In this document: positions 15,507 to 25,122 of the stretch, one piece after another
Layout of the letters: every line of letters begins with the position of its first letter
Numbering within the stretch: the first letter of the stretch is position 1
NCBI RefSeq assembly: GCF_959029255.1
Contig: NZ_CAUFUE010000014.1
Location: 50,926-114,925 of the forward strand
DNA length: 64,000 nucleotides
Origin: an uncultured Bacteroides sp.
Lineage (GTDB): Bacteria; Bacteroidota; Bacteroidia; Bacteroidales; Bacteroidaceae
Reading direction: 5' to 3'
Position numbers and translations under genes: made by a program
Notes under the pieces: generated by a model
The model's input: only the letters and a program-made list of their open reading frames with translations
Told to the model about the DNA's origin: nothing
The model's database searches: none

Positions 15507-18386
15507 ATGATGCGGATAAAACGTTACACTTTCTATAAACTCTCCATTTTATTACTTATCTTTTCCTTCTCGTTGAAATGCTATGCCGGTTGGAATAGTT
15601 TTATCGTTAATTTTGATAAGGCTCAATATGGCAAAGGTGCACAGACTTGGCAGATAGCACCCTATGATGATAAATGGGTGTACTTTGCCAATAAAAACGG
15701 TATGCTGCAATTTGATGGTAATGTGTGGAGTATATTTCCCTTGAATAATGCTTCGGATGTACGTTCTGTGCTGGCTTCTTCTATCCAAAAGAAAATATAT
15801 GTGGGTGGTATCAATGAATTTGGTTATTATGCACCCGGAGAAGATGGTTCATTGGTTTATCATTGCATGTCCGATACATTGGATAAGGAATGCCGTTTTC
15901 TGGGAAATGTTTGGGGAATTCATGAAACTGATAATATTCTTTATTTCCAAGGAGACGATCGTGTGGTGAAGTATCTGAACGGGAAATATACCGCTATTGA
16001 AATGAATGCTAAGATAGATTGTTCGAATATGGTGAACGGTATTCTTTATATAGGAACAGATCATGGCGTTTGGTTTTTAGTTGGAAACACCTTTTTCCCG
16101 TTACAAGGGGCTGAGGAATTGGCTTCAAAAAGGATACGAGGAATTGTTCCTTTTAAGGACGGCGTACTCGTGGCGACTGCCTATAACGGTTTGTATTATT
16201 GTAATGGGAAAACCATTGAACCGTTTATTACCGGTGCAGAAGACTTTATTCGCGAAAATGAAGTGTTTTGTATTGCGAAAAAAGATAATAAAGTTGCTCT
16301 GGGAACCATTCATAAGGGATTGCTGTTAGTTGACTGTAGTACTATGCAACTTAAGTATTTTAATGAAAATAATGGGTTACATAATAATACGGTACTCTCG
16401 GTCTCTTTTGACATTGCCGGCAATCTGTGGGCTGGTTTGGATAGCGGTATCGATTACGTTTGTCTGACTTCTCCTTTTACAAATCTGTATTCATATCCAT
16501 ATTTCTTTGGTGCCGGATATACGGCAGCCTTGGAAAATAATCTGCTATATCTGGGTACTAATCGAGGACTTTATTATACGCCCTATCCGGTAAAGTTAAA
16601 TGGCGATTTGCCGGATATCCATCCCATTCTTCAATCCAGCGGTCAAGTATGGAATCTTTGCCGGATAGGAGATGAACTGTTTTGCTTGCACGATCGTGGA
16701 GTATTTCTTGTGAAAGGAACAACTATGGAACGTGTAACGGATATAACCGGTGCCTGGTGTTGCCAGCAGGTAATGGGACGACCTGATATGATGTACGTAG
16801 GCGTATATAATGGCGTATATCTGGTTGTCAAACGGAATGGTGCGTGGCAGACTGTTTGTAAAATTGAAGGCCTTGGGGATTCCTGCCGTTTTTTTGAGCA
16901 GGAAACCGACAAGGTTTTATGGATATACAATGCCGATCATGTTACCCGGGTGGAGTTGGACGAGAGTTTGTCCAAATCTATCAATCAGAAAGAATATGGC
17001 ACCGCAGATGGCTTTCCTGTAAATCATGATATGTATATATCGAAGATAGAGGGACGTATTTATTTTGCCACTCCAAATGGAATTTATAAACATAACCCAC
17101 ATAAGGATATGATGGAAGCTTGTCCGGATATGAATAATCTGTTGAATGGTGCTTCCAATTATTCACGATTACTGGAATACCATAACCGGTTGATAAGTCT
17201 AAGCCCTCATGAAATATGTATTGCCAATTTAGGAACCTATAAAAGGGGAGCCAATACAAGTATCAATCCCATTCAGCGATTGCTGGTAGAGTTAATTCCT
17301 ACATTTGAATCCATCATCCCCTTGTCCGACTCCCTGATGGTAATTCCTAATGAGGAAGGATTTGCACTTTTTAAAATACCTGCTGTCAGGGGGCGTCAGG
17401 ACCGTAGCCATTCCCTTTCTATCAAAAGTATGTATCTTTCGTATCCCAAGGATTCATTGGTATATACTGCCAATTTCTTGGGCGAAAAGCCTGTTCCGTC
17501 AATCTCTTATTCGTTAAACTCTGTTCGTTTTGATTATGGGCTTTCACTCTTTGCGGCAGGAGACGATATCCGTTTTCAGTATCGTTTGAATAAAAGTTCA
17601 TGGTCCGATTTTACAACTGTCCGCACTAAGGAGTATAGTAACCTTTCCGAAGGAGAATATACATTTGAAGTCAAGGTCATCTTTCCCGATGGGACAACTT
17701 CTTCCGATGAAATATCTTTCTCTATACTTCCACCATGGTATCGCAGTATTCCCGCTTATATTTGCTACTTCATTCTTGCTTTATTATCCCTTTGGTACTT
17801 ATATCGTTGGGATGATATTCGTGTGAAGCGTAAAGAAAAACTGGCTGTTGTAGAAAAAGATAAGGAAATCCATGAGATGGAGAAAGAACGCCAGGAAAAG
17901 CAAATCATGCAGTTGGAGAAAGAGAAACTGGAATATGATTTGCAGCACAAAAGTCAGGAAATGGCCAATCTAATGATAAACTTTGTTCGTAAGAACGAAA
18001 TGCTGACTGAGATTAAATCAGAAATAATCAAAGTCTCCGCTCTCCTGAAGGGTGACAGTTCTCGTGAAGGCAAACAGCAATTGTTACTTATCAATAATAA
18101 AATCGACGCCAATATTCAAAGTGATGAAGTATTGAAGCGTATTGAAGACCAGTTTGACTTGGTTCATAATAACTTTATGAAGCGTTTACATGCCAAGCAT
18201 CCAGACCTTTCCAACAATGAGCGCATGATGTGTGCATATCTGAAGATGAACCTTTCTACCAAAGAAATAGCTCCGTTACTGAATATCTCTGTTCGTGGAG
18301 TAGAAACTATCCGTTATCGCCTGCGCAAGAAATTCGGGTTGGAGCGTGAAGATAGTCTGCTCGATTATTTGAATGAAGGACTGTAA
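15507..18386 (+). CDS. Two-component-propeller / Y_Y_Y / LuxR-HTH transmembrane regulator
   Basis: A 959-residue sensor-regulator. A signal peptide precedes a large periplasmic region with repeated propeller blades (short LGTNRGLYY and NGIYKHNP type segments to about residue 630). A Y_Y_Y-like domain follows (about 665-735), then one membrane helix near 745-765, a charged coiled coil (about 770-860) and a C-terminal LuxR-type helix-turn-helix (NLSTKEIAPLLNISVRGVE, about 905-950). There is no histidine kinase or receiver domain, unlike hybrid two-component systems of other glycan loci. It is just upstream of susC and very likely senses the glycan and activates the locus. Confidence 0.88.
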   Translation: MMRIKRYTFYKLSILLLIFSFSLKCYAGWNSFIVNFDKAQYGKGAQTWQIAPYDDKWVYFANKNGMLQFDGNVWSIFPLNNASDVRSVLASSIQKKIYVGGINEFGYYAPGEDGSLVYHCMSDTLDKECRFLGNVWGIHETDNILYFQGDDRVVKYLNGKYTAIEMNAKIDCSNMVNGILYIGTDHGVWFLVGNTFFPLQGAEELASKRIRGIVPFKDGVLVATAYNGLYYCNGKTIEPFITGAEDFIRENEVFCIAKKDNKVALGTIHKGLLLVDCSTMQLKYFNENNGLHNNTVLSVSFDIAGNLWAGLDSGIDYVCLTSPFTNLYSYPYFFGAGYTAALENNLLYLGTNRGLYYTPYPVKLNGDLPDIHPILQSSGQVWNLCRIGDELFCLHDRGVFLVKGTTMERVTDITGAWCCQQVMGRPDMMYVGVYNGVYLVVKRNGAWQTVCKIEGLGDSCRFFEQETDKVLWIYNADHVTRVELDESLSKSINQKEYGTADGFPVNHDMYISKIEGRIYFATPNGIYKHNPHKDMMEACPDMNNLLNGASNYSRLLEYHNRLISLSPHEICIANLGTYKRGANTSINPIQRLLVELIPTFESIIPLSDSLMVIPNEEGFALFKIPAVRGRQDRSHSLSIKSMYLSYPKDSLVYTANFLGEKPVPSISYSLNSVRFDYGLSLFAAGDDIRFQYRLNKSSWSDFTTVRTKEYSNLSEGEYTFEVKVIFPDGTTSSDEISFSILPPWYRSIPAYICYFILALLSLWYLYRWDDIRVKRKEKLAVVEKDKEIHEMEKERQEKQIMQLEKEKLEYDLQHKSQEMANLMINFVRKNEMLTEIKSEIIKVSALLKGDSSREGKQQLLLINNKIDANIQSDEVLKRIEDQFDLVHNNFMKRLHAKHPDLSNNERMMCAYLKMNLSTKEIAPLLNISVRGVETIRYRLRKKFGLEREDSLLDYLNEGL

Positions 18387-18427
18387 TCTCTCAAAAAAAA
18401 AAATCAGACCATTTATCAGTCTTCACT

Positions 18428-18471
18428 GTACCCGCTCCGTACCCGAGCCGTACCCGGTCCGTACCAAGTCC
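18428..18471 (+). repeat. Tandem array of four 11-bp units
   Basis: Four diverged units, GTACCCGCTCC, GTACCCGAGCC, GTACCCGGTCC and GTACCAAGTCC, stand head to tail. The following AAGTCCAATCCTATAGA and GATACGT match the sequence after the array at 57135, so both belong to one family. ACGGAGC shortly after is the inverted form of part of unit 1. It lies just after the regulator stop. Confidence 0.85.
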
Positions 18472-18562
18472 AATCCTATAGACACGGAGCAAACACGGTT
18501 TTGATACGTTTCAGGTCATTAGAAACGGATAAATAGAACAGAAAATGAAAAATATCAAGCGT

Positions 18563-18661
18563 TGACGTATTCTATGAAAGTATATGTAATAACTTGATTA
18601 ATAGAACTTTTTCTTCTTGTGACGTATTTATGACGTATTCTTTTATTTGGGTTGACGTATT
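18563..18661 (+). promoter_or_regulatory. Four TGACGTATT direct repeats, candidate operator of the PUL regulator
   Basis: Exact TGACGTATT copies start at 18563, 18620, 18631 and 18653. The last three are 11 and 22 bp apart, so they face the same side of the helix. The final copy ends about 40 bp before the TATGTTTG box of susC, a typical place for an activator. The regulator gene ends 176 bp upstream of the first copy. The link to the LuxR-type protein is inferred. Confidence 0.65.
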
Positions 18662-18702
18662 AAAAAATTATATATTTAACTTCATTGCCTCTTCTTTTAC
18701 CC

Positions 18703-18710
18703 TATGTTTG
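18703..18710 (+). promoter_or_regulatory. -7 box of the susC operon promoter
   Basis: TATGTTTG fits TAnnTTTG and lies 56 bp before the ATG at 18766. The nearest TTG upstream is only 15 bp away, so the -33 part is poor, as expected for an activator-dependent promoter. The rest of the 18387-18765 gap holds the 11-bp array and the TGACGTATT boxes. Confidence 0.55.
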
Positions 18711-18765
18711 TGCCGTTCCATTGAGAACAAAACCGAGAAATGTTAATCTTAATTTAGTAAAACTT

Positions 18766-21700
18766 ATGAAAAAGTTATTATCAGTTTTATTTCTGTTAAG
18801 CTTTACCTTGGCTTCTGTATATGCACAAAATATACAGGTAAAAGGTACGGTGGTTAGTGGTTCGGATAATGAGCCATTGCCCGGGGTAAACGTGGTGGTG
18901 AAAGGAAACACCTCCATTGGTACAATTACCGGTTTAAACGGTGACTTTACTTTGGCTGTTCCGGCCGACGCTGTTCTTTCTATTTCTTATATAGGATTTA
19001 AGCCGCAGGAAATGGCGGTAAAAGGGCAGCAAAATTTAAAAATTGTGCTTCAAGAAGATACCGAAACTTTGGATGAAGTGGTGGTAGTTGGTTATGGTGT
19101 TCAAAAGAAGAGTGTGGTAACGGCTGCAATTAGCCGGGTCAGTGCAGAAGAATTGAATGCTGCAAAGCCTTCACGTGTGGAAGATGCTTTGAAAGGTAAA
19201 GTGTCGGGCGTACAGATTACTCAGAGTTCCGGTCAACCGGGTTCTGACTCTAAAGTACGTATTCGTGGTATTGGTTCGGTTAATAATTCTGAGCCGTTGT
19301 ATATTGTAGACGGTATGCCCGTTGACGGTGGCATCAACTATCTGAATCCTGTAGATATTGCCTCTGTTGAAATTTTGAAAGATGCTGCCTCAGCAGCCAT
19401 TTACGGTGCTCGTGCTGCCAATGGTGTAGTATTGGTTACCACTAAAACAGGTAAATCGGGCAAAGCTACTATCAATTATGATTTCAGTTACGGATGGCAG
19501 AATCCTTGGAAAAAGAAATCAGTGTTGAATGCTACGGAGTATATGACGATTATGAATGAAATGGATGTGAACGATGGTAATGCTCCCCGTTATACTCTGG
19601 AACAAATCGCTTCTGCCGGTAAGGGTACCGATTGGCAAGATGAAACATTTAACTATGATGCGCCTATCCAGCAGCATCAGGTAAGCATTAGCGGCGGTAG
19701 TGAACAAGTTCAATACTTCCTTTCATTAGGATATTTCAATCAAGAAGGTATTGTCGGCGGTGATTATGGCAAATCTAATTATAAACGTTGGAGTTTGCGT
19801 TCTAACACTACTTATACGGTGTTTGAAGAGAAATCCCGTGATTTCTTGAATAAGTTGAAAGTAGGAGTGAATATTGGTTACTCAAGAGGTACTTCTACAG
19901 GTATTGAAACGAACTCTGAATACGGTTCAATATTGGGTAGTGCTATTGCATTTTCTCCCTTGGTACCCGTTTATGCTTCTGAAGAAGAAGGGGCTGCAAT
20001 TTTGAAGCAATATCCGACTGCTGTTGTTGACAAAGACGGTAGAGTCTTTTCTTTGCCTCCTACAGGTTATCAAGAATTGGCGAACCCGGTTGCTCAATTG
20101 AATTCTCCTTCTGTAACTAATAATAACGAAGATAAATTCGTTGGCTCTTTCTGGGCTGAACTGGACATTCTTCCCGGCTTGAAATTCAAGAGCAGTTATG
20201 GTGCCGATTTGGCATTCTGGGGTACTGACGGCTATGGAATGGAGTATTACATGGGTTCAATGAAAAAGAATGAGCAGAGCTGGGTGACCAGTGAAATGAA
20301 CCGTGGTTATAAGTGGCAGGTAGAAAATGTATTGACCTACAATAAGACTTTTGCAGAAAAACATAATCTGACAGTTGTGTTAGGACAATCTGCACAAAAA
20401 TATTCTGTACGTAAATTGAAAGGTTATGATTATGACTTGCTTGAAACCGATCCGAATAAGGCGAATATAAATTCTGCTATCGGAAACCGTGACAATGAAC
20501 GCGTTGAGGGTGGTACGGACGGTTATGATTTTACTGCTTTAGCTTCCTACTTCGGCCGTATTGATTATAACTATGCTGAACGTTATATGTTGCAGTTTAC
20601 AATGCGTCGTGATGGTTCTTCCCGTTTCGGACCGGATCATAAGTGGGCTACATTCCCTGCTGTCTCTGTTGGTTGGAATGTATGGAATGAGCCTTATCTG
20701 GAAGATTTGAAACCGTCTTGGTTCGACTCTTTCAAGATTCGTTTCAGCTGGGGTAGAAATGGTAACGAAAATATCGGTAATTTCCGTTATACTGCCTTGA
20801 TGGATGGTGGTCAGAACTATTACTTTGGTGGTGGCTATAGCGTAGCGGACAAAAGTAAAGGCGGAGTGATGCAATATGGCTCTTCTCCGGCGGCACTTGC
20901 CAATGCTACTATCAAATGGGAAGAATCGGAACAGATTGACTTAGGTTTTGACGCCCGTTTCTTTGATGCCCGGTTGAATTTCGGTTTTGACTATTTCAAG
21001 AAGAAAACCAATGGTATGTTGATGGATCAACCTATTCCAGGTTATGTAGGTCAAAGCGCTCCGATGTCCAACTTGGGTAAAATGGAGAACTGGGGTATTG
21101 AGTTGGAAGCAGGCTGGAAACATTCAATCAATGATTTTAATTATCATATTTCTGCCAATGCTTCTTATTTGAAAAACAAGTTGATTAACCTGGGTAATGC
21201 TTCCGGTGAAACTAATTATGAAAATGCCGGCGCATCAGGCGTAGGTGACTACGTTCATGGTAAGAATGGTGAAGTTTGGCCGTACTTCTATGGTATGAAA
21301 ACCAATGGCCTGTTCCAGAATCAGGCTGAGATTGATGCTTATGTAAATGATAAGGGAGAAAAAATGCAACCGGATGCGCGTCCGGGTGATGTAAGGTTTG
21401 TGGACTATAATAAAGACGGTAAGGTAAATGATGATGATAGAACCAAGATTGGTAAAGGTATGCCCGATTGGACTTTCGGTCTAACCTTAGGTGCTGAGTG
21501 GAAAGGATTTGATGTAAATTTATTCTTCCAGGGTACTGTCGGAAATGATATCTTTGACTTTGCGCAGCGTGGTGATATACCGGCAATGAACCGTCCGACT
21601 TGGATAATGGACAGATGGCATGGTGAAGGAACTTCAAACACTATTCCCCGTATGACTTCTGCCAATCCGAATAAGAACTGGCGTTCTTCCGACTTGTATG

Positions 21701-21948
21701 TGAAGGATGGTTCGTATATGCGTCTTAAAACGGCTCAATTGGGATATACATTGCCTGCTTCTTTAACGAAGAAATTCTCTGTTCAAAGACTGAGAGTATA
21801 TGTTTCTGCCGAAAATCTGTTGACGATAACCGGTTATGACGGTTTTGATCCTGAGTTGGCTTCCGGCAACTATACTACATTGGGCGTTGATAAAGGTATC
21901 TATCCGCAATCAAGAACTATTTCTTTAGGTGCAAATATTACTTTCTAA
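18766..21948 (+). CDS. SusC/RagA-type TonB-dependent outer-membrane transporter
   Basis: About 1060 residues from the ATG at 18766 (MKKLLSVLFLL). The longer reading from 18685 would start upstream of the promoter. Order: signal peptide ending VYAQ, carboxypeptidase-D-like domain (VKGTVVSGSDNEPLPGVNVV), TonB-box/plug region (DEVVVVGYGVQKKS, VRIRGIGSVNNSEPLYIVDG) and a beta barrel ending SLGANITF. It imports oligosaccharides across the outer membrane with energy from TonB, with the SusD lipoprotein acting as a lid. It opens the locus, followed by susD after 20 bp. Confidence 0.95.
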   Translation: MKKLLSVLFLLSFTLASVYAQNIQVKGTVVSGSDNEPLPGVNVVVKGNTSIGTITGLNGDFTLAVPADAVLSISYIGFKPQEMAVKGQQNLKIVLQEDTETLDEVVVVGYGVQKKSVVTAAISRVSAEELNAAKPSRVEDALKGKVSGVQITQSSGQPGSDSKVRIRGIGSVNNSEPLYIVDGMPVDGGINYLNPVDIASVEILKDAASAAIYGARAANGVVLVTTKTGKSGKATINYDFSYGWQNPWKKKSVLNATEYMTIMNEMDVNDGNAPRYTLEQIASAGKGTDWQDETFNYDAPIQQHQVSISGGSEQVQYFLSLGYFNQEGIVGGDYGKSNYKRWSLRSNTTYTVFEEKSRDFLNKLKVGVNIGYSRGTSTGIETNSEYGSILGSAIAFSPLVPVYASEEEGAAILKQYPTAVVDKDGRVFSLPPTGYQELANPVAQLNSPSVTNNNEDKFVGSFWAELDILPGLKFKSSYGADLAFWGTDGYGMEYYMGSMKKNEQSWVTSEMNRGYKWQVENVLTYNKTFAEKHNLTVVLGQSAQKYSVRKLKGYDYDLLETDPNKANINSAIGNRDNERVEGGTDGYDFTALASYFGRIDYNYAERYMLQFTMRRDGSSRFGPDHKWATFPAVSVGWNVWNEPYLEDLKPSWFDSFKIRFSWGRNGNENIGNFRYTALMDGGQNYYFGGGYSVADKSKGGVMQYGSSPAALANATIKWEESEQIDLGFDARFFDARLNFGFDYFKKKTNGMLMDQPIPGYVGQSAPMSNLGKMENWGIELEAGWKHSINDFNYHISANASYLKNKLINLGNASGETNYENAGASGVGDYVHGKNGEVWPYFYGMKTNGLFQNQAEIDAYVNDKGEKMQPDARPGDVRFVDYNKDGKVNDDDRTKIGKGMPDWTFGLTLGAEWKGFDVNLFFQGTVGNDIFDFAQRGDIPAMNRPTWIMDRWHGEGTSNTIPRMTSANPNKNWRSSDLYVKDGSYMRLKTAQLGYTLPASLTKKFSVQRLRVYVSAENLLTITGYDGFDPELASGNYTTLGVDKGIYPQSRTISLGANITF

Positions 21949-21968
21949 CTTCTTAAAATTAATACGAT

Positions 21969-23516
21969 ATGAAAAAGTATAAAATATTAGCTATCGCAGC
22001 TCTCCTGTCATCAGCAGTGATGACAACCTCTTGCGGCGACGATTTTTTAACTTCACGTCCCACTGACAAACCCGAAGCGGGAGCAGCCGCCACTGAAGGA
22101 ACTATTTTGGCAAGTCTTGGCTCTGCTTATCAAATCTTGTTATTTGATAGCTATGCCGATAATAATTATAATGGTATATTACTCATGTCCGACCTTCGTT
22201 CAGACGATATTTATAAAGGCGGTGGTGACGCTGGAGACCAGGCAGCATTATATTCTTTGTCACAATTTAATATGAGTGCCGCTGAAAGTCTGATTGGGTT
22301 ATGGAAGATTTATTTCACAGGTTTAGCCCGTTGTAACAATGCAATTATAGCTTGTGCTAATGCCGAAGGCGTAAAAGCTGAGAAGCTTAAGCAATACAGT
22401 GCTGAGGCTCACTTCCTCCGTGCATATTATACACACCTGCTTTGGAAATTGTTTGGAAATATTCCTTATTTTGAAGAACCTTTGCAGAGTCCGTATATGA
22501 CGAAACAGATTTCGGCAGACGAAGTTTACACTAAAATAATGGCCGACCTCGAAATTGCTTGTGAAGAAGGAGCCTTGGCTATGAATACGAATATGAATGA
22601 TAAGGGAGAAGCTGACCCTGATAGAGGACGCGTGAGCCGTGCTGCTGCTTTGATGCTGAAAGCCCGTGTGGTGATGTATCAAAAAGATGCCGATAAATAT
22701 GCGGAAGTGGCCAATGATATGGCTACCATTATAAAAAGTGGTAAGTATGATTTGATGGAAGATTTTGATGCCATGTGGGAAGACGAGAATGAATTCTGTA
22801 TAGAGTCTATTTTCGAAAGCAATCAGTTGCCCGAAGGTAAAGTCTGGGCTACCGGTTGGCAAGGCTATGGGACAAACCTGCCGGCATTTATTTCTCCGAA
22901 TGAATTAAAAGATCCTGATGGAGTATTTAATGGTGGCTGGGGATTTGGTCCTGTTCGCCAGTCTGCATACGATATGTACGAAGAAGGTGATTTACGTAGA
23001 GACGCATCTATTAATAATTGGAAAGATGTAGAGTATGGTCATCGTTTCCAAAATACAGGCTTATTCCAGCGTAAATATGCCGCCCGTGCGGGATATAATC
23101 CTCCTCCCGGAGATCAAGATTTGAACTACTGTAATAATTTACGTATTTTCCGTTATGCCGAAACACTTTTGAATTATGTTGAGCTGGTGAAGATGGATGG
23201 TGTAGCCGAGCAGCAAGGAGTAAGTGCTCAGGAGTGTTTTGATAAGATTCGCGAACGTGCTTTCGGCACAGCTAAATCTATACCAGCGACAGCGGAAAAT
23301 ATCAAGGCTGAACGCCATAGAGAGTTCTTGGGTGAAGGCATGCGTTTCTATGATTTGGTGCGTTGGGGAGATGCTGCTACCGTGTTGACGGAAAATGATT
23401 CGGAACACAATTCTGTCCGTACATTTACGGAAAACAAGAAATATATTCCTATTCCATTGAGTGAAATAGAGAAGACTAAGGGTACTGAATTTGAATTGGT
23501 ACAGAATAACTATTAA
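21969..23516 (+). CDS. SusD/RagB-type surface glycan-binding lipoprotein
   Basis: A 515-residue lipoprotein with lipobox region VMTTSCGDDF, alpha-helical TPR-like core (HFLRAYYTHLLWKLFGNIPY) and the SusD C-terminal signature RHREFLGEGMRFYDLVRWGD. SusD proteins cap the SusC barrel and bind the glycan at the cell surface. Pairing with susC and the following binding protein and enzymes supports the role. Its ligand here is inferred to be a beta-glucan from the GH16 and GH3 genes. Confidence 0.95.
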   Translation: MKKYKILAIAALLSSAVMTTSCGDDFLTSRPTDKPEAGAAATEGTILASLGSAYQILLFDSYADNNYNGILLMSDLRSDDIYKGGGDAGDQAALYSLSQFNMSAAESLIGLWKIYFTGLARCNNAIIACANAEGVKAEKLKQYSAEAHFLRAYYTHLLWKLFGNIPYFEEPLQSPYMTKQISADEVYTKIMADLEIACEEGALAMNTNMNDKGEADPDRGRVSRAAALMLKARVVMYQKDADKYAEVANDMATIIKSGKYDLMEDFDAMWEDENEFCIESIFESNQLPEGKVWATGWQGYGTNLPAFISPNELKDPDGVFNGGWGFGPVRQSAYDMYEEGDLRRDASINNWKDVEYGHRFQNTGLFQRKYAARAGYNPPPGDQDLNYCNNLRIFRYAETLLNYVELVKMDGVAEQQGVSAQECFDKIRERAFGTAKSIPATAENIKAERHREFLGEGMRFYDLVRWGDAATVLTENDSEHNSVRTFTENKKYIPIPLSEIEKTKGTEFELVQNNY

Positions 23517-23538
23517 TTAAGTACAACACTTAAAAAGA

Positions 23539-25053
23539 ATGAATATGAAAAATATATTGAAATCAGGCTTTATTGCGCTGCTGACAGTCTTTGCAATGAC
23601 GTCTTGTGATCCGCAAGAAAATGATGATCACTCCCTCGGAGCGATGGGTACCATCACTCTTGAAGAGATTACTTATACTCAAACTACGTCGGAAAAAAGT
23701 AATAATGAGATAATTTTCACTAATACGACGAAAACAAATGTTCCATACTCTTTTGTATGGGACTTGGATAATGGAGTAACGAGTAAAGATAAAACTGTTA
23801 CCGCACAATATCCGGAAAAAGGAGATTATAATGTGACCTTGACGGTTTATACCGCTGATGGTAATGCCGTATCAAAGATTATTCCTATACATTTTGATAA
23901 TAATGATTTTAGCTTGCTTGATAAACCTGCATATAATAAATTGACAGGTGGTCCTAGTGATGCTGATGGTAAGACTTGGGTGTTCGACCAGTATAATAAC
24001 TTTACTAAAGAGGTTGCTGCCGCAGTGGAAAAATATGAGCCTGCAATTAAGGATATAAAAGGTCATATTGGCTTAGGCCCGGCCAACTCCTATGGTCAGA
24101 ATTGGTGGGGAGCGAACCCTAATGATAAAGAAAAGTGGTCAATGTATGATATGAAATTTACATTTATCCAGTCTGGCTTGAAGATGGATATTGAGAGTGC
24201 CGGTAAAGGTTACGGACGTTGGGCCAGCGCTAGTGGCAAGCCGGGTGCTACTAAGGATGGTGATGATGCTATTTTTGATTATGCCGGAGGTTCTTATAAC
24301 TTTTCTATAGATGAAAGCGGTAAATTTCCCAAGCTGACACTTACCGGTGATGCTTTCATGGGATATTATTGTGGAACACAGACTTATGAAATTTTCTATC
24401 AGACCGATGAAGTAATGGCTCTACGTGCTTATAATGAGGTGGAAGATCAAGATTGGGTTTATATTTTCTGTCGTGAAGATTTGAATGTAGGTGAACCTCC
24501 TATTGTAAAGACTCCTAAAGCTGTGCCATTGAATGAGGATTTTGAAGGAGAAAGTTTTGTAAACTTTGTAGCTCAGGATATGGGTAAGAAAAGTGGCGTT
24601 GTAGATAATCCTGCTCCGGTACCTGTGAATGAATCAGATAAGGTTTATCGTTATCAGAAGTCTGATGCATTTTATAGCAATCTGTCTTTTACAACGAAAG
24701 ATTATTTGTTTGATTTAACCACACAGAATAAAATTCGTTTGAAAGTGTATATTCCTTCTTATAATGACTATACAAAGGACAATGCAGTAGCCGGTGATTG
24801 GATTACCAACAAAAAACTGTTACCTCAGATAGCTGTCAAACTGCAAAATAGTACTTTGGGAGATAATGCTTATCAAACTCAGACAGAGGTAGTGAAACTT
24901 GATTTGGAGATGGATAAGTGGCTTGAGTTAGAGTTTGATTTCAGTGGTGTGAGCGACCGTCAGGACTATGATAAGATTGTTCTACAGTTTGGAGCTGAGG
25001 GACATGCCGGTTCTGGAATCTTCTTCTTTGATGATTTCTCATTTGCAGAGTAA
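23539..25053 (+). CDS. PKD-containing surface glycan-binding lipoprotein (SGBP-B-like)
   Basis: A 504-residue lipoprotein (VFAMTSCDPQ) in the third position of the locus, where SusE/SGBP-B proteins sit. A PKD-like immunoglobulin domain is visible (PYSFVWDLDNG, YPEKGDYNVTLTVYTADG, about residues 40-115). Two further unassigned parts follow, the last with NEDFEGESFVNF and GIFFFDDFSFAE, a galactose-binding/CBM-like ending. No catalytic motif is seen. It likely captures polysaccharide at the cell surface. A start at 23545 is an alternative. Confidence 0.8.
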   Translation: MNMKNILKSGFIALLTVFAMTSCDPQENDDHSLGAMGTITLEEITYTQTTSEKSNNEIIFTNTTKTNVPYSFVWDLDNGVTSKDKTVTAQYPEKGDYNVTLTVYTADGNAVSKIIPIHFDNNDFSLLDKPAYNKLTGGPSDADGKTWVFDQYNNFTKEVAAAVEKYEPAIKDIKGHIGLGPANSYGQNWWGANPNDKEKWSMYDMKFTFIQSGLKMDIESAGKGYGRWASASGKPGATKDGDDAIFDYAGGSYNFSIDESGKFPKLTLTGDAFMGYYCGTQTYEIFYQTDEVMALRAYNEVEDQDWVYIFCREDLNVGEPPIVKTPKAVPLNEDFEGESFVNFVAQDMGKKSGVVDNPAPVPVNESDKVYRYQKSDAFYSNLSFTTKDYLFDLTTQNKIRLKVYIPSYNDYTKDNAVAGDWITNKKLLPQIAVKLQNSTLGDNAYQTQTEVVKLDLEMDKWLELEFDFSGVSDRQDYDKIVLQFGAEGHAGSGIFFFDDFSFAE

Positions 25054-25074
25054 AAATGTAACTTACTAATAATT

Positions 25075-25103
25075 GAGGCAGTTACTAAAAAGGCAACTGC
25101 CTC
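25075..25103 (+). terminator. Intercistronic hairpin between SGBP and GH16 genes
   Basis: GAGGCAGTT (25075-25083) pairs perfectly with AACTGCCTC (25095-25103) and is followed by TTTATTTC. With a weak T run it may act as a partial terminator or as an RNA-stability element that lowers enzyme expression relative to susCD. Confidence 0.6.
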
Positions 25104-25122
25104 TTTATTTCTTATTAAAAAT

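Noticed and set aside
18685..18765. N-terminal extension of SusC
   Set aside because: It would begin upstream of the susC -7 box and precede the true signal peptide at 18766.
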